A DNA stretch of 64,000 nucleotides, from NCBI RefSeq assembly GCF_001434835.1, contig NZ_AZDV01000015.1, positions 25,504 to 89,503 of the forward strand, given 5' to 3'. The position numbers and the translations under genes were made by a program. Source of the DNA: Levilactobacillus acidifarinae DSM 19394 = JCM 15949 (lineage in GTDB: Bacteria; Bacillota; Bacilli; Lactobacillales; Lactobacillaceae). The stretch's first letter is position 1, and each line of letters begins with the position of its first letter. Positions 34,104 through 44,124 of this stretch are shown piece after piece. The notes below the pieces were generated by a model, which worked only from the letters and a program-made list of their open reading frames with translations, did no database searches and was not told the origin of the DNA.

Positions 34104-37100
34104 TCATTTTCAATTTACACCGAGTCAGGATCAGGCCATTCATCAGGAAGGGACCGATCTTTTAGTTTCCGCTTCGGCGGGGTCCGGAAAAACCCGGGTG
34201 CTGGTTCAACGGGTCATCGAACGCCTGAAGGGCGGGACCGGCATCGACCACATTCTCATTGTGACCTTCACCAAGGCCGCCGCGGCCGAAATGCGCGACC
34301 GCATTCAAACGGCGTTGCGGCAAGAACTAGCCGTGACGCAGGGCGACAGCCAGCGGCAGCAATTTTACCTCAAGCAGTTGAATTTATTACCGGTAGCCGA
34401 CATCAGTACGTTAGACGCCTTTTGTTTACGAGTCCTGCAACGCTACTATTACGTCATTGACTATGATCCGGTCTTTCGGTTACTGGCCGACAACACCGAA
34501 AGTAGTTTGCTACGCGATGAGGTTTGGACGGACTTACGCGAGCAACTTTACGCCGATGATCAGGACGGTCAGTTTGCCCGCTTGACGGAAAACTTCTCCG
34601 GCGACCGCAACGACGACGGGTTAACCGACCTGGTTCAACGCGTCTACACCTTTGCCGATGCGGCGCCGGACCCGCAGGCGTGGTTGGCGGCGTTACCTCA
34701 AGCCTATCAATTGGAAACCAATCAGCTCACCCAGAGTCGGTTTTATCAAACGCAACTGCAACCGTTGCTGGCGGCTCAGTTCAAGCAGATTCGCGCCGAT
34801 ATAGCCAGTGCCCAGGAAATGGCCGAAAACGTGGGCCTGATCAAGCCGGCCGACCACCTGGCCGATCTGTGTGAGGCGTGGGATCAGTTGATCACCGATC
34901 TGGCCACCAGCGAATGGAACGATTTGCGCGACCGCGTTCAAAGCTTTAAGTGGGGTCGGATGCCCGCGGTCGCTAAGACCGACGAAAACCGACCAGTTCT
35001 CGAGGAACTGAAAAAGACCTACTACGAACCGGCCCATAAACAGTGGAAGTCGTTATTGGAAACCTATTTTCTCCAAAACGAAACCGACGTTAAAGCGACC
35101 ATGCAAGCTTCAGCGGACTTGGTGACCGAGTTGGCCCGGGTGGTGGGCGCTTACCGGGATGCCTACCTGCAGGAAAAATTCCGGCGGCACGTCTTGGATT
35201 TTGCGGACGTGGAACACGCGGCCCTGGAGATTTTGAGCCAAGACACCCCGGATTCGCAGCACGTGCGAGAGCAGATGCGTGACCAGTACGCCGAAATCAT
35301 GGTCGACGAATACCAGGATACGAACAGTCTTCAGGAAGCCATTTTAACGGCTATCGCGCAGCCCGCACCGACGGGAAACCGGTTCATGGTGGGGGACGTC
35401 AAACAGTCCATTTACCGCTTTCGGCAGGCCGACCCGACGTTGTTTATGGCCAAGGCCGACCGGTATGCGACCGACGCTCAGGCTGGCCGCACCATCACGC
35501 TGGCCGAAAACTTCCGCTCCATGGAAAACGTCGATAATTTCACCAACCTGATTTTTAAGCAATTGATGAACCGTGAATTAGGTGAGGTGGCTTACACGGG
35601 TGACGCGTTGCTCAAGTTCGGCGCGACCTATTATCCCGATGACGTGCAGAGTACGGCCGAGTTATTGGTCTACCTCAGTGACGAACCCGCGACGGATGAC
35701 GAGTCTGAGGCCATGGACGAAACCTTTCAGGTTGACGATAAGCATCAAGGTGAGGTGCTACTGACCGGAAAGAAGATTCAGGAACTGATTGCGGCCAAGA
35801 CCCCCATTTATGACCGGGACGCCAAGGTGACGCGGCCCATTGAGTACCGCGATATCACGTTGTTGACGCCGACGCGAACGAATAACCTAATCATTACCGA
35901 CGAGTTGCGCCGGTTGAACATCCCCGTGGTGGTCAACGACGCGCAGAACTACTTCAAGACCACCGAAATTCAGATCATGATGGCTCTATTACGCCTCATC
36001 GACAACCCGTATCAGGACATCCCGTTGGCGGCCGTCTTACGGTCGCCCATCGTGGGCCTGAACGAAAACGAGTTGGCCCTCTTACGAATTACCCAACGCA
36101 CGGGTGACTATTACCAGGCACTGTTGCATTTCCAGCACACCTACAACGATCATCAGAGCAGTGACATGCAAGCGACCGTTTACCGAAAAATCAGTCACTT
36201 CTTGGAACAACTTCGGCAATTCCGCGACATCGCCCAACAGAACCAACTGGTGACGTTGATCTGGCGGATTTATCAGGAGACGGGTTTCTTGGACTACGTC
36301 GGGGGGATGCCCGCCGGCGCCCAACGGCAGGCAAACTTACATGCGCTCTACGAACGGGCTCAGGCCTACGAACACAGTAGTTTCAAGGGCTTATTCCAAT
36401 TCGTGCGGTTCGTGGAACGGTTGCAGGAACGCGACGACGATTTAGCGAGTGCCAACGTGCAAACGGCGACCAACGCCGTTTCCGTGATGACCATTCACGG
36501 GAGCAAGGGGTTGGAATTCCCCGTGGTCTTCTTGATGGATGCCTCGCGGCAGTTTAACCGGCAGGACCAACAGGGCAACTACGTCCTAAGTGGCAAGGAC
36601 GGTATCGGTATCGACTACCTCAACACGCGCACGCGGGTCAAGACGCCGAGTCTGCAAAAACTCCTGACGGCGCAGGCCATTAGTCGGTCCAGTTTAGCCG
36701 AAGAAATGCGGAAACTTTACGTGGCGTTGACCCGCGCGGAGGCCCGGCTCTACATCGTGGGTTCGGCTAAGAGTCGGGACCAAGCCCTGACGACTTGGAG
36801 TCAGGCCTTTCAATCCGAGGACCTGGTCTTACCCGCGACCATGCGGGAAAAGTCGACGGTGGCGAATTACCTGGATTGGGTGGGGATGTGTCTGATTCGG
36901 ACGCCCCAAGCCCAGCAGCAGGACTGGCAAGCAGAACACGCCGCAATTAGTCCGTTGGCGGGGGATCCGACCCACTTTGGGGTGACCTTTGCTACGGCGG
37001 CCGAGCTGGCGCCCAGTGAAGCGGTCGCCACGACGCAGATGGACTGGTTGGACCAGGCCCAAGCCGCGGCCGATCAGTTGACCGTTACGCCGGTGGTTGA

Positions 37101-37869
37101 TGCGGCCTTGCAGCAGGTCATGACTTTTCAGTACCCGCACCAGGCGGCGACCGGGACCACGGCCTATCAGTCCGTTTCGGAAGCCAAACGACTCTTCGAG
37201 GAACCCGATACGGCCTTGATGGCGGAGAGTCAAACGACGCCCACCGGCCAAGCCGGCCGGCGGTACGTCAGTCACGACTTTGCCCGGCCCGAGTTCTTAC
37301 AGACGGTCCGGGCGCCACTACCGACCGAAATCGGCACGGCGACCCACCTGGTCCTACAGCAATTAGACGTGACCACGTTACCGACGGTTGACCGGATTCA
37401 AGCGTTGATCGACCGGTTAGTGGCGGGCAAAGTGCTGACCGCCGAGGTGGCTCAACGGGTGGACCCGCAGGCCATTTTACGGTTCTATACCACGCCGGTG
37501 GGCCAGGCGATTTTAGCCCATCCCGACCAGGTCCACCGTGAAGTGCCGTTTTCGTTATTGATGCCGGCCAAGAGTCTGTTCCGGGACTTCCAAGAACGGG
37601 AGTCGCAGGTCCTAGTTCACGGGATTGTTGACGGTTATTTGACGACACCCGAGGGGTTAATCCTGTTTGACTACAAGACCGACCACGTGAACAGCCGGGA
37701 CCAGCAAGCCGGCGTGGCCAAGTTGGTCGACCGGTACGCGGGGCAGGTCAACCTGTACGCCTTGGCGTTACAACAGATGACCGGTCGGCCGGTCCAGCAC
37801 CAGTACCTCTATCTCTTGGAGATTGGAGAATTGGTGGCGGTCGCCCCGAAACCACTCCAAACGGACTAA
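34096..37869 (+). CDS. rexA: ATP-dependent helicase/nuclease subunit A
   Basis: A 1257-residue UvrD/Rep-type helicase with a C-terminal nuclease domain, the motor subunit of RexAB. Walker A ASAGSGKT is at 26-33, the Walker B/motif II MVDEYQDTN near 401, motif VMTIHGSKGLEFPVVFL in the middle, and the nuclease motif LFDYKTDH near 1190. Its start overlaps rexB (ATG within the last codons), so the two subunits are made together. The operon ends at 37900-37942. Confidence 0.96.
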   Translation: MSSHFQFTPSQDQAIHQEGTDLLVSASAGSGKTRVLVQRVIERLKGGTGIDHILIVTFTKAAAAEMRDRIQTALRQELAVTQGDSQRQQFYLKQLNLLPVADISTLDAFCLRVLQRYYYVIDYDPVFRLLADNTESSLLRDEVWTDLREQLYADDQDGQFARLTENFSGDRNDDGLTDLVQRVYTFADAAPDPQAWLAALPQAYQLETNQLTQSRFYQTQLQPLLAAQFKQIRADIASAQEMAENVGLIKPADHLADLCEAWDQLITDLATSEWNDLRDRVQSFKWGRMPAVAKTDENRPVLEELKKTYYEPAHKQWKSLLETYFLQNETDVKATMQASADLVTELARVVGAYRDAYLQEKFRRHVLDFADVEHAALEILSQDTPDSQHVREQMRDQYAEIMVDEYQDTNSLQEAILTAIAQPAPTGNRFMVGDVKQSIYRFRQADPTLFMAKADRYATDAQAGRTITLAENFRSMENVDNFTNLIFKQLMNRELGEVAYTGDALLKFGATYYPDDVQSTAELLVYLSDEPATDDESEAMDETFQVDDKHQGEVLLTGKKIQELIAAKTPIYDRDAKVTRPIEYRDITLLTPTRTNNLIITDELRRLNIPVVVNDAQNYFKTTEIQIMMALLRLIDNPYQDIPLAAVLRSPIVGLNENELALLRITQRTGDYYQALLHFQHTYNDHQSSDMQATVYRKISHFLEQLRQFRDIAQQNQLVTLIWRIYQETGFLDYVGGMPAGAQRQANLHALYERAQAYEHSSFKGLFQFVRFVERLQERDDDLASANVQTATNAVSVMTIHGSKGLEFPVVFLMDASRQFNRQDQQGNYVLSGKDGIGIDYLNTRTRVKTPSLQKLLTAQAISRSSLAEEMRKLYVALTRAEARLYIVGSAKSRDQALTTWSQAFQSEDLVLPATMREKSTVANYLDWVGMCLIRTPQAQQQDWQAEHAAISPLAGDPTHFGVTFATAAELAPSEAVATTQMDWLDQAQAAADQLTVTPVVDAALQQVMTFQYPHQAATGTTAYQSVSEAKRLFEEPDTALMAESQTTPTGQAGRRYVSHDFARPEFLQTVRAPLPTEIGTATHLVLQQLDVTTLPTVDRIQALIDRLVAGKVLTAEVAQRVDPQAILRFYTTPVGQAILAHPDQVHREVPFSLLMPAKSLFRDFQERESQVLVHGIVDGYLTTPEGLILFDYKTDHVNSRDQQAGVAKLVDRYAGQVNLYALALQQMTGRPVQHQYLYLLEIGELVAVAPKPLQTD

Positions 37870-37899
37870 GGAACACAACATACACAATAGCGGCAAGCC

Positions 37900-37942
37900 A
37901 AAGGCGGTTTTCCCCCAATTACGGGTGGAAAATCGCCTTTTT
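37900..37942 (+). terminator. Terminator of rexBA
   Basis: AAAGGCGGTTTTCCCCC and GGGTGGAAAATCGCCTTTTT pair around AATTAC, ending in a T run. Confidence 0.9.
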
Positions 37943-38424
37943 GAAACCAGCGGCTAGTTAAGTAAAAGCCCAGTAGACCTAAGACACGACTGGGAATTGC
38001 TGGAGAAGAACGGGAGAATATACCCAGTATTTTATGCTAAAACAGTATATTTATTTTACCGACAGGCATGCCGGCAAGTATGTGAAATTCTAACGCGTGG
38101 TTATTTGAGTGAAAAAGCCCGTTAATCAGATTATTCATGGACATCTATATAAAATAATGCCTTTTTACCGGATAAATTATGTCTAAAAGGGTTTGAACTA
38201 GGAACAAAAATAGTAGTTTAACTAATAAGGCAATTCCCTTAAAACGTTCGGCAGGATCACCAGGCCTTTCGCGTCTTGAAAGCGCTTCTGCTAAACTTCC
38301 TCATGTAAAGCAAGCCCGGTTCATTGCTTCAGCCATTATTCCACTAGCCACCATTTAACCACGAGCGAACCGGCAAACTTCTGTTACGTTACCCTATCTT
38401 TTTAAAGTGAGGAGCCAATCTATC
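37943..38424. other. Intergenic region upstream of preT
   Basis: No gene is visible in 482 bases. The segment 37990-38220 is AT-rich, with possible -10 boxes and no single clear promoter. TGAAAGCGCTTCTG (38277-38290) is a strong left half of a catabolite-responsive element. GTGAGGAG (38407-38414) is the preT ribosome binding site. I looked for T-box and pyrimidine-attenuator motifs and recognised none. Confidence 0.5.
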
Positions 38425-39660
38425 ATGAGCAATAATTATACGAAAGAAGATTCGGGTTACACCATGACCACGGTCGCCGAAGAAGCGGCCCGGTGCCTTC
38501 TCTGTCACGATGCCCCGTGTACCAAGGCTTGTCCGGCCGGCACTGATCCGGCCCGTTTCATCCGTAGCGTGCGTTTCCGCAACATCAAAGGTGCTGCCGA
38601 AACCATTCGGGAAAATAACGCGTTAGGTGCCATCTGTGCGCGGGTCTGCCCCACCGAAAAGTACTGTGAACTGGCCTGCTCCCGGAGCGGCATCGATGTT
38701 CCGATTGATATCGGTGGGATCCAACGTTACGTCACCGACTTCGAACAACAAGCCGGGATGAAGATCTTGGAAAAGGGCAAGGCGAACGGCCTGAAGATTG
38801 CCATCGTCGGGAGTGGCCCTGCCGGGTTACAATCCGCTACGACCTTACTCGAAAAGGGTTACGCGGTCGATATTTACGAAAAGAACACCAAGCCGGGTGG
38901 TTACTTGACCTACGGGATTCCAGAATACCGTTTACCACAAAACATCGTGGACTACGAAATCAAGCGGATCACCGACTTAGGCGCCACCTTACACCTGAAC
39001 ACCGCCATTGGGAACGACATCACCATGGACCAACTGAAGGCCGATTACGATGCCGTGATCTTAGCCGTTGGGGCCAGTGAAGCCAAGATGTTACCAATGT
39101 TTGACAACCAAGCCAACGTCGAAACGGCCGTGGACTTCTTAGCCCGCGTCAAGGACGCCCAAGGCGAAGTTAGCGAACCCGATAACGTCGTTGTTGTTGG
39201 GGGCGGGGACGTGGCCATGGATGTGTCCACCACGTTGAAGCGCTTAGGCGTTAAGCACGTCACCGACATGGTCTACGAAGAATTTGCCGAATTCCGGGCT
39301 TCCAAGAAGGAACTCGCCGGCACCCAAAAGGCCGGGGTCACCATCGTGGACGGTTACGTTCCCGAATCCATGACCGGTAACGAGGTTACTTTCAAGCACC
39401 GGAAGATCGATGCTGAAATGAAGATCAAGGCCGACAAGGTCATCCTAGCCATTGGCCAACAGGTCAACACTGACGGCTTAGGCATCACCACCAAGCGTGG
39501 CGAAGTGCCATTCATCGGTTACCAAACCCAAGATCCAAAGGTTTACGTGACTGGCGATATCGCGCACGGTGACAAGACCGTCGTTTGGGCCGTTCGCAAG
39601 GGTAAAGAAGTTGCTGAAGAAATCGACAAGACGTTAATGGGAGGTCGCCAAAATGATTAA
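38425..39660 (+). CDS. preT: NAD-dependent dihydropyrimidine dehydrogenase, FAD/NAD subunit
   Basis: A 411-residue flavoprotein, the electron-input subunit of bacterial dihydropyrimidine dehydrogenase PreTA. It takes electrons from NADH via FAD and Fe-S clusters to PreA, which reduces uracil or thymine. The N-terminal Cys-rich domain ([14 protein letters not shown] and [15 protein letters not shown]) holds two clusters; the FAD motif [14 protein letters not shown] follows at about residue 130 and the NAD motif [13 protein letters not shown] later. ATG 38425 follows GTGAGGAG by 10 bases. It overlaps preA by eight bases. A glutamate synthase small-subunit-like protein was the main alternative; the preA partner decides against it. 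Confidence 0.9.
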   Translation: MSNNYTKEDSGYTMTTVAEEAARCLLCHDAPCTKACPAGTDPARFIRSVRFRNIKGAAETIRENNALGAICARVCPTEKYCELACSRSGIDVPIDIGGIQRYVTDFEQQAGMKILEKGKANGLKIAIVGSGPAGLQSATTLLEKGYAVDIYEKNTKPGGYLTYGIPEYRLPQNIVDYEIKRITDLGATLHLNTAIGNDITMDQLKADYDAVILAVGASEAKMLPMFDNQANVETAVDFLARVKDAQGEVSEPDNVVVVGGGDVAMDVSTTLKRLGVKHVTDMVYEEFAEFRASKKELAGTQKAGVTIVDGYVPESMTGNEVTFKHRKIDAEMKIKADKVILAIGQQVNTDGLGITTKRGEVPFIGYQTQDPKVYVTGDIAHGDKTVVWAVRKGKEVAEEIDKTLMGGRQND

Positions 39661-40921
39661 TAAAGATTTAGGAATTGACTTTCTGGGCGTGCATTTTGAA
39701 AACCCGTTCTGCTTGTCGTCATCGCCCGTCGACAACTGTTATGAAATGTGTGCCAAGGCCTTCGATGAAGGCTGGGGCGGGGTCGTCTTCAAGACCATTG
39801 GACCGGCACACTTCAAGATCGACGAAGTGTCACCCCGGTTTGACGAACTGACCAAGGAAGGGACCCCATTCGTGGGATTCAAGAACATGGAACAGATCGC
39901 CGAACACCCGCTGCAAGAAAACCTGGACGACTTAACCAAGTTAAAGAAAAACTACCCGAATAAGATCGTGATTGCCTCCATCATGGGGACTAACGAAGAC
40001 GACTGGGTAGAATTAGCCCGGTTAGTCACCGAAGCCGGGGCAGACATGATCGAAATGAACCTGTCCTGTCCGCAAATGACCTCGCACGCCATGGGGTCCG
40101 ACGTCGGGACCAACCCGAAGTTAGTCAAGAAGTACTGTGAAGCCGTTAAGCGCGGGTCCGACCTGCCAATGATGGCCAAGATGACGCCAAACATCACCGA
40201 CATGGTGCCGGCTGCTAAGGCCGCCATGGATGGTGGCGCCGACGGGATTGCCACCATCAACACCGTGAAATCCGTCGCTAACCTGGACCTCGACAAGAAG
40301 GTCGCCTTACCAATCGTGAACGGTAAGTCCTCCATCTCCGGGTTCTCCGGGAAGGCCGTTAAGCCAATCGCCCTGCGGTTTATCCAACAACTACGGGTCG
40401 CTGCCGGGATGGAACAACTGCCAATCTCCGGGATTGGTGGGATCGAAACCTGGGAAGACGCCGTTGAATTTATCCTGTTAGGCTCAACCACGTTACAGGT
40501 CACGACCGCGGTGATGCAGTACGGTTACCGGATCGTCGAAGACATGAAGAACGGGTTGATGCACTACATGGAAGAACAGGGCGTTGACCATCTGTCCGAT
40601 TTGGTAGGGATCGCCAACAAGAACATTCTGCCCGCCGAAGATCTGGACCGGGACTACAAGGTTTACCCGAAGATCGACTGGGACAAGTGTATCGGCTGTG
40701 GCCGGTGCTTCATCTCCTGTTTCGATGGGGCGCACCAAGCCATTACCTGGGACGAAAAGACCCGGCGGCCGTCCGTCGACTACAGCAAGTGTGTCGGTTG
40801 TCAGTTGTGTAACCTGGTCTGCCCAGTGGGCGCCATCTCAACCGGGAAGATTGAGATGAAACCGGGTCGTCAAGGTAACGTTGAAGATATTGATATTGAA
40901 TCAGTTCGTTTGACGCACTAG
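39653..40921 (+). CDS. preA: NAD-dependent dihydropyrimidine dehydrogenase, catalytic subunit
   Basis: A 422-residue FMN-binding TIM-barrel enzyme with a C-terminal ferredoxin domain; with PreT it reduces uracil and thymine to the dihydro forms. NLSCP (136-140) places Cys139 where mammalian DPD has its active-site Cys671. Two [4Fe-4S] motifs, [11 protein letters not shown] and [12 protein letters not shown], lie near the C-terminus (about residues 344-395). GGGAGG precedes the ATG. The gene's last codons and stop lie inside the first unit of a 46-bp tandem duplication. The downstream enzymes of reductive pyrimidine breakdown are not adjacent. Confidence 0.92.
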   Translation: MINKDLGIDFLGVHFENPFCLSSSPVDNCYEMCAKAFDEGWGGVVFKTIGPAHFKIDEVSPRFDELTKEGTPFVGFKNMEQIAEHPLQENLDDLTKLKKNYPNKIVIASIMGTNEDDWVELARLVTEAGADMIEMNLSCPQMTSHAMGSDVGTNPKLVKKYCEAVKRGSDLPMMAKMTPNITDMVPAAKAAMDGGADGIATINTVKSVANLDLDKKVALPIVNGKSSISGFSGKAVKPIALRFIQQLRVAAGMEQLPISGIGGIETWEDAVEFILLGSTTLQVTTAVMQYGYRIVEDMKNGLMHYMEEQGVDHLSDLVGIANKNILPAEDLDRDYKVYPKIDWDKCIGCGRCFISCFDGAHQAITWDEKTRRPSVDYSKCVGCQLCNLVCPVGAISTGKIEMKPGRQGNVEDIDIESVRLTH

Positions 40922-40993
40922 TCAATCGACACCTAAGCAACACCCAACAGTTCGTTTGACGCACTAGTCAATCGACACCTAAGCAACACCCAA
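40902..40993 (+). repeat. Perfect 46-bp tandem duplication at the preA 3' end
   Basis: The 46 bases 40902-40947, starting CAGTTCGTTTGACGCACTAG, recur exactly at 40948-40993. The first unit contains the preA stop codon (40919-40921), so the duplication leaves the protein intact. Confidence 0.97.
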
Positions 40994-41004
40994 CAAACTT
41001 ATGC

Positions 41005-41044
41005 AAAGACCCGCACCGGCTAATCGCACCGGGGCGGGTCTTTT
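41005..41044 (+). terminator. Terminator of preTA
   Basis: AAAGACCCGC and GCGGGTCTTTT pair; the inner ACCGG/CCGG segments extend the stem. T4 follows. Confidence 0.9.
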
Positions 41045-41055
41045 GTGTGGATTGA

Positions 41056-41346
41056 ATTAGAGTCTGTTTTAAAAGACTAACTTAGAGGATTCAGCGCCTC
41101 CGGGCCAGTCAGAAACGGGCTGGAACGGAGTGGGCACGGCTTCAAGCCCACAGGGCAGGTCTTGAAGACCGACCTTTGTCTAGGCCGGCAAAGAACACCG
41201 GCCAACACAAATTTCACTCCTGAGCCCATTTCTGACTGGCCCTCCAGCTTACATGGGTTATAACAGCAACTAAAACGGGTCCTTTTCAATAAAAGGTAAT
41301 AGACGGCCATTTAAATCGGTGGTTGAGTTTTAAGGTAGGTTCTAGT
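41056..41346 (+). repeat. Dispersed MITE-like element, copy C
   Basis: A 291-bp copy in the orientation of copy A. The left end resembles ATTAGAGTCTGTTTTAAAAG (41057-41076) and the right end, on the minus strand, reads ACTAGAACCTACCTTAAAAC (from 41346); these match the copy-B ends. The core GGGCCAGTCAGAAACGGGCT (from 41101) pairs with AGCCCATTTCTGACTGGCCC (to 41242). It lies between the preTA terminator and the feo operon terminator and, with the duplication, fills the 506-base gap. Confidence 0.85.
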
Positions 41347-41393
41347 TGTCACTTTAGTGTGATTTTTTACCCATTGACCAGTCGGAGACGACT

Positions 41394-41420
41394 AAAAAAA
41401 CCGACTCCCAATAGAGCCGG
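41394..41420 (-). terminator. Terminator of the feo operon
   Basis: CCGACTC (41401-41407) and GAGCCGG (41414-41420) pair; read on the minus strand the stem is followed by T7. Confidence 0.82.
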
Positions 41421-41427
41421 TCCACGA

Positions 41428-41592
41428 TTAATTTAATTTTGACGAATGTTGTTTCAACATTTCCTTGGTATCGCATTGGTAGTCGCAGGCGTTGCAACCG
41501 CCGCCCTTGGAACGCTTGACGGACTTGTAAATTTCGTAGCCGGCAAACCCGATAATGGCGAGAGCGATGACGCTGTTAATGAGTAATGACAC
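41428..41592 (-). CDS. FeoB-associated Cys-rich membrane protein
   Basis: A 54-residue protein with one membrane helix (about residues 3-20, LLINSVIALAIIGFAGYEIY) followed by a basic segment and a cysteine cluster, CNACDYQC. This fits the FeoB-associated Cys-rich membrane protein family found downstream of feoB in Firmicutes; its precise role in ferrous iron uptake is not settled. The start is GTG 41592, 8 bases after AAGGAGG; longer frames reach into feoB. It follows feoB by 13 bases. Confidence 0.88.
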   Translation of the reverse strand: MSLLINSVIALAIIGFAGYEIYKSVKRSKGGGCNACDYQCDTKEMLKQHSSKLN

Positions 41593-41605
41593 GGTGAAGA
41601 CCTCC

Positions 41606-43600
41606 TTAGATGAAGAGCGAGCCAACCTGGTAAATCAAAAAGGCGAGGCCGTAAGCAATCACGAAGCTGGAAACGGCGGAGTAGATGGTCCATTTCGTCG
41701 ACCCGGTTTCGGCCTTGATGGTGGCCAACGTCGAGAAACAGGGGATGTACAGTAGGATAAAGACCAGTAGAGCGTAGGCGGATAGCGGCGTGAAGAGGTT
41801 GGCAAACGTTGCGACCAACGCTGTCCGGCCGGTGAAGTGGAACAAAACGATCATGCTGGAACTGATGACTTCCTTGGCCATGATCCCGGTCAATAGCGCA
41901 CTGACGATTTCCCACGAGCCCACACCCAACGGCGCGAAGACGGGAAGTAACCAGCGGCCCAGGTCGGCGGCTAAGCTTTGGTCGATATCGGTGACCGGTC
42001 CGTGGAAACTGAGGTTGGACAGTAACCAAATCAGAACGGTCCCGGCAAAGATGATCGTGCCGGCCTTTTTGACGAAGCCCTTCCCCTTGTCCCAGGTTCC
42101 CTGCAGGATGATGTCCGGGCGGGGCAGGTGGTATTGGGGGAGTTCAATCATGAAGTTGGAATTGCCCTTTACTTTAAAGGCAATCTGGTAAATCTTCGCC
42201 ATGATCAACGCCACGGCGATCCCCAAAAAGTAGATCGACAACACCACCAGCGCCTGGTTGCGCGCGAAGAAGGCGGCGACGAAGAGACTGTAGATGGGTA
42301 GCCGGGCCGAACAGCTCATGAACGGCGAAATCAACGTGGTGATCAGGCGTTCCTTAGGTTGCTCGATGGTCCGGGTGGCCATGATCCCGGTGACGTTACA
42401 GCCAAAACCGATGATCAGCGGGATAAACGACTTACCGTTAAGTCCGATCATCTGCATCAACCGGTCGGTGACCAACGCCGCACGCGCCATGTAGCCGGAA
42501 TCTTCCAGAATTGAGATACAGGCAAACAACACGAAAATCTGCGGCATGAAGGTCAACACCCCACCGACCCCGGCAATGACGCCGTCCACAATCAGGGATT
42601 TCAGAAACGGCAGGGCCCCCAGACTGGTCAGCAAGCTATTGGCGCCGTGCGAGACCGGCCCACTGAGTAACGCGTTGAGCCCGTCCGAAAGGGGCGTGCC
42701 GATCCAATCGAAGGATAGCTTAAACATTAAATAGAAGATGACCACGAAGATGGGCAAACCCAGGATCGGATTCGTGACCCAGCGGTCGATCTTGTTGGTC
42801 AGTTCGCTTTGGCTGGTCGGCGTGTTCTGCCGCCGGGCCGCGGTCAGCGTGTCCTCGATGAAGGTCAGACGGGTGGTGAAAATTTGGTTTTCAAAGTTTT
42901 GGGCGTCGTAGAACGGGGCACTTTGGAGTAACGGCGTCAAGTCGTGGGCCTGTGCGTAAGCCCGGATGGTCTGGTTTTGATTCATGAATTGAATCGTCAA
43001 CCAGCGGGCGAAATCGGGAGTCATCCCGTGGTCGGCCACCAATTTTTTCGCGGCCTGGGTAATCCCTTGTTCCACTAAAGTGGGGTAGGTGATGTGCAGG
43101 GCCGTGGCGGGCGGTAACTCGGTCAGTGACGCCACGAGGCCGTCACGTAATTGGGCGACCCCTTTTTTATTGCGGGCATTAGTGGCCTTAAGCTGACAGT
43201 GAAGTCGTTGGGCCAACGTGGGCAAATCGTAAGTCACGTTAGTTCGGTTTAAGTCATCGATCATGTTTAGGGCGATGATGACGGGCGTGCCAAATTCGAG
43301 CAGTTCAATTGTCAGTAGGAGGTTACGCTTCAACTGGCTGGCGTTGGTCACGTTTAAGATGAGATCCGGGTCACCGTGGAGCAAGTATTCGATGGCGACC
43401 GATTCGTCCTTGGTGATGGGGTTTAAGGAATAGACCCCCGGAAGATCGACCACCGCAATTTTGGTGTGCCGCAGGGTGCCCATCTTTTTTTCCACCGTGA
43501 CGCCGGTCCAGTTGCCCACGTAGGCGTATTTATCGGTTAGTTCATTAAATAGGGTGGTTTTTCCCGTGTTGGGATTCCCCAAAAGAGCGACGGTGGCCAT
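41606..43600 (-). CDS. feoB: Ferrous iron transporter FeoB
   Basis: A 664-residue membrane protein with an N-terminal GTP-binding domain and a polytopic permease domain, importing Fe2+. G1 motif GNPNTGKT (8-15), G3 DLPG (about 53-56) and G4 NMID are present; the two Gate motifs and about eight helices follow from residue ~285. It is in an operon with feoA (one base upstream) and the Cys-rich peptide. Iron supply would serve the SUF system encoded divergently next door. Confidence 0.96.
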   Translation of the reverse strand: MATVALLGNPNTGKTTLFNELTDKYAYVGNWTGVTVEKKMGTLRHTKIAVVDLPGVYSLNPITKDESVAIEYLLHGDPDLILNVTNASQLKRNLLLTIELLEFGTPVIIALNMIDDLNRTNVTYDLPTLAQRLHCQLKATNARNKKGVAQLRDGLVASLTELPPATALHITYPTLVEQGITQAAKKLVADHGMTPDFARWLTIQFMNQNQTIRAYAQAHDLTPLLQSAPFYDAQNFENQIFTTRLTFIEDTLTAARRQNTPTSQSELTNKIDRWVTNPILGLPIFVVIFYLMFKLSFDWIGTPLSDGLNALLSGPVSHGANSLLTSLGALPFLKSLIVDGVIAGVGGVLTFMPQIFVLFACISILEDSGYMARAALVTDRLMQMIGLNGKSFIPLIIGFGCNVTGIMATRTIEQPKERLITTLISPFMSCSARLPIYSLFVAAFFARNQALVVLSIYFLGIAVALIMAKIYQIAFKVKGNSNFMIELPQYHLPRPDIILQGTWDKGKGFVKKAGTIIFAGTVLIWLLSNLSFHGPVTDIDQSLAADLGRWLLPVFAPLGVGSWEIVSALLTGIMAKEVISSSMIVLFHFTGRTALVATFANLFTPLSAYALLVFILLYIPCFSTLATIKAETGSTKWTIYSAVSSFVIAYGLAFLIYQVGSLFI

Positions 43601-43601
43601 A

Positions 43602-43829
43602 CTAGTGACCCCCTACCAGTTGTTGATAAATGCGGTAGCGTAGGGCAATGCGTTGTTGGTCGACTTGAATGACCACGGGGCCGTGGAACGGGTAAAACCG
43701 CACGACGTTGATCAAACTCCCCGTTTGAATTCCTAAATTATGTAATTGACGAGTGGTTAACTCATCGATCTGGTCCATGGTCCGCACCGTAAACTGGGAA
43801 CGATAAGCGTTATCGGAGAGAAGTTGCAT
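43602..43829 (-). CDS. feoA: Ferrous iron transport protein A
   Basis: A 75-residue SH3-like cytosolic protein needed for FeoB function. The pattern LTTRQLHNLGIQTGSLINVVRFYPFHGPVVIQVDQQRIALR matches the FeoA fold. It is the first gene of feoA-feoB; a metalloregulator-like dyad lies 79 bases upstream. The ribosome binding site is weak and distant (GGAAAGG, about 12 bases). Confidence 0.9.
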   Translation of the reverse strand: MQLLSDNAYRSQFTVRTMDQIDELTTRQLHNLGIQTGSLINVVRFYPFHGPVVIQVDQQRIALRYRIYQQLVGGH

Positions 43830-43874
43830 TCTAATCAGGACCTTTCCAGTCGGCGGATGAGCCCGCCTTAGTTT

Positions 43875-43946
43875 ATGTTAATAGCGTAACATGAAAGCGG
43901 ATTTATAAATATTAGGGGAATGCCTAATATTCTTGGAGTAATATTC
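43875..43946. promoter_or_regulatory. Iron-box-like dyads between feo and suf
   Basis: AATATTAGG (43908-43916) and CCTAATATT (43923-43931) form a perfect inverted repeat with a 6-base spacer; the TTAGG...CCTAA core is that of DtxR/MntR-type metalloregulator sites. A second dyad, ATGTTA/TAACAT (43875-43892), lies toward feoA, and TAATATTC is directly repeated at 43925-43932 and 43939-43946. The rest of the 295-base gap up to sufC shows no gene. Confidence 0.65.
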
Positions 43947-44124
43947 TGGATTACAATAAATACAGGATTAAAACTAGGCGGATTTCACAGCTAGCGCGGG
44001 GATTCGGGACCTGTAATTTATTGTTCAAGCCGACACAATATATCGTTTGTCCGGATAATTAATCCCGGAAGCTAATCCGATTCTATATAAGAAAGTGCCG
44101 CATATTCTACTGGAGGTTAATGCC

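Noticed and set aside
37943..38424. T-box or pyrimidine attenuator in the preT leader
   Set aside because: No T-box consensus, no antiterminator/terminator pair and no PyrR-like binding loop recognised.
41626..43600. Several plus-strand frames of 60-130 codons opposite feoB
   Set aside because: Antisense shadows in a GC-rich gene; no start signals or recognisable protein features.
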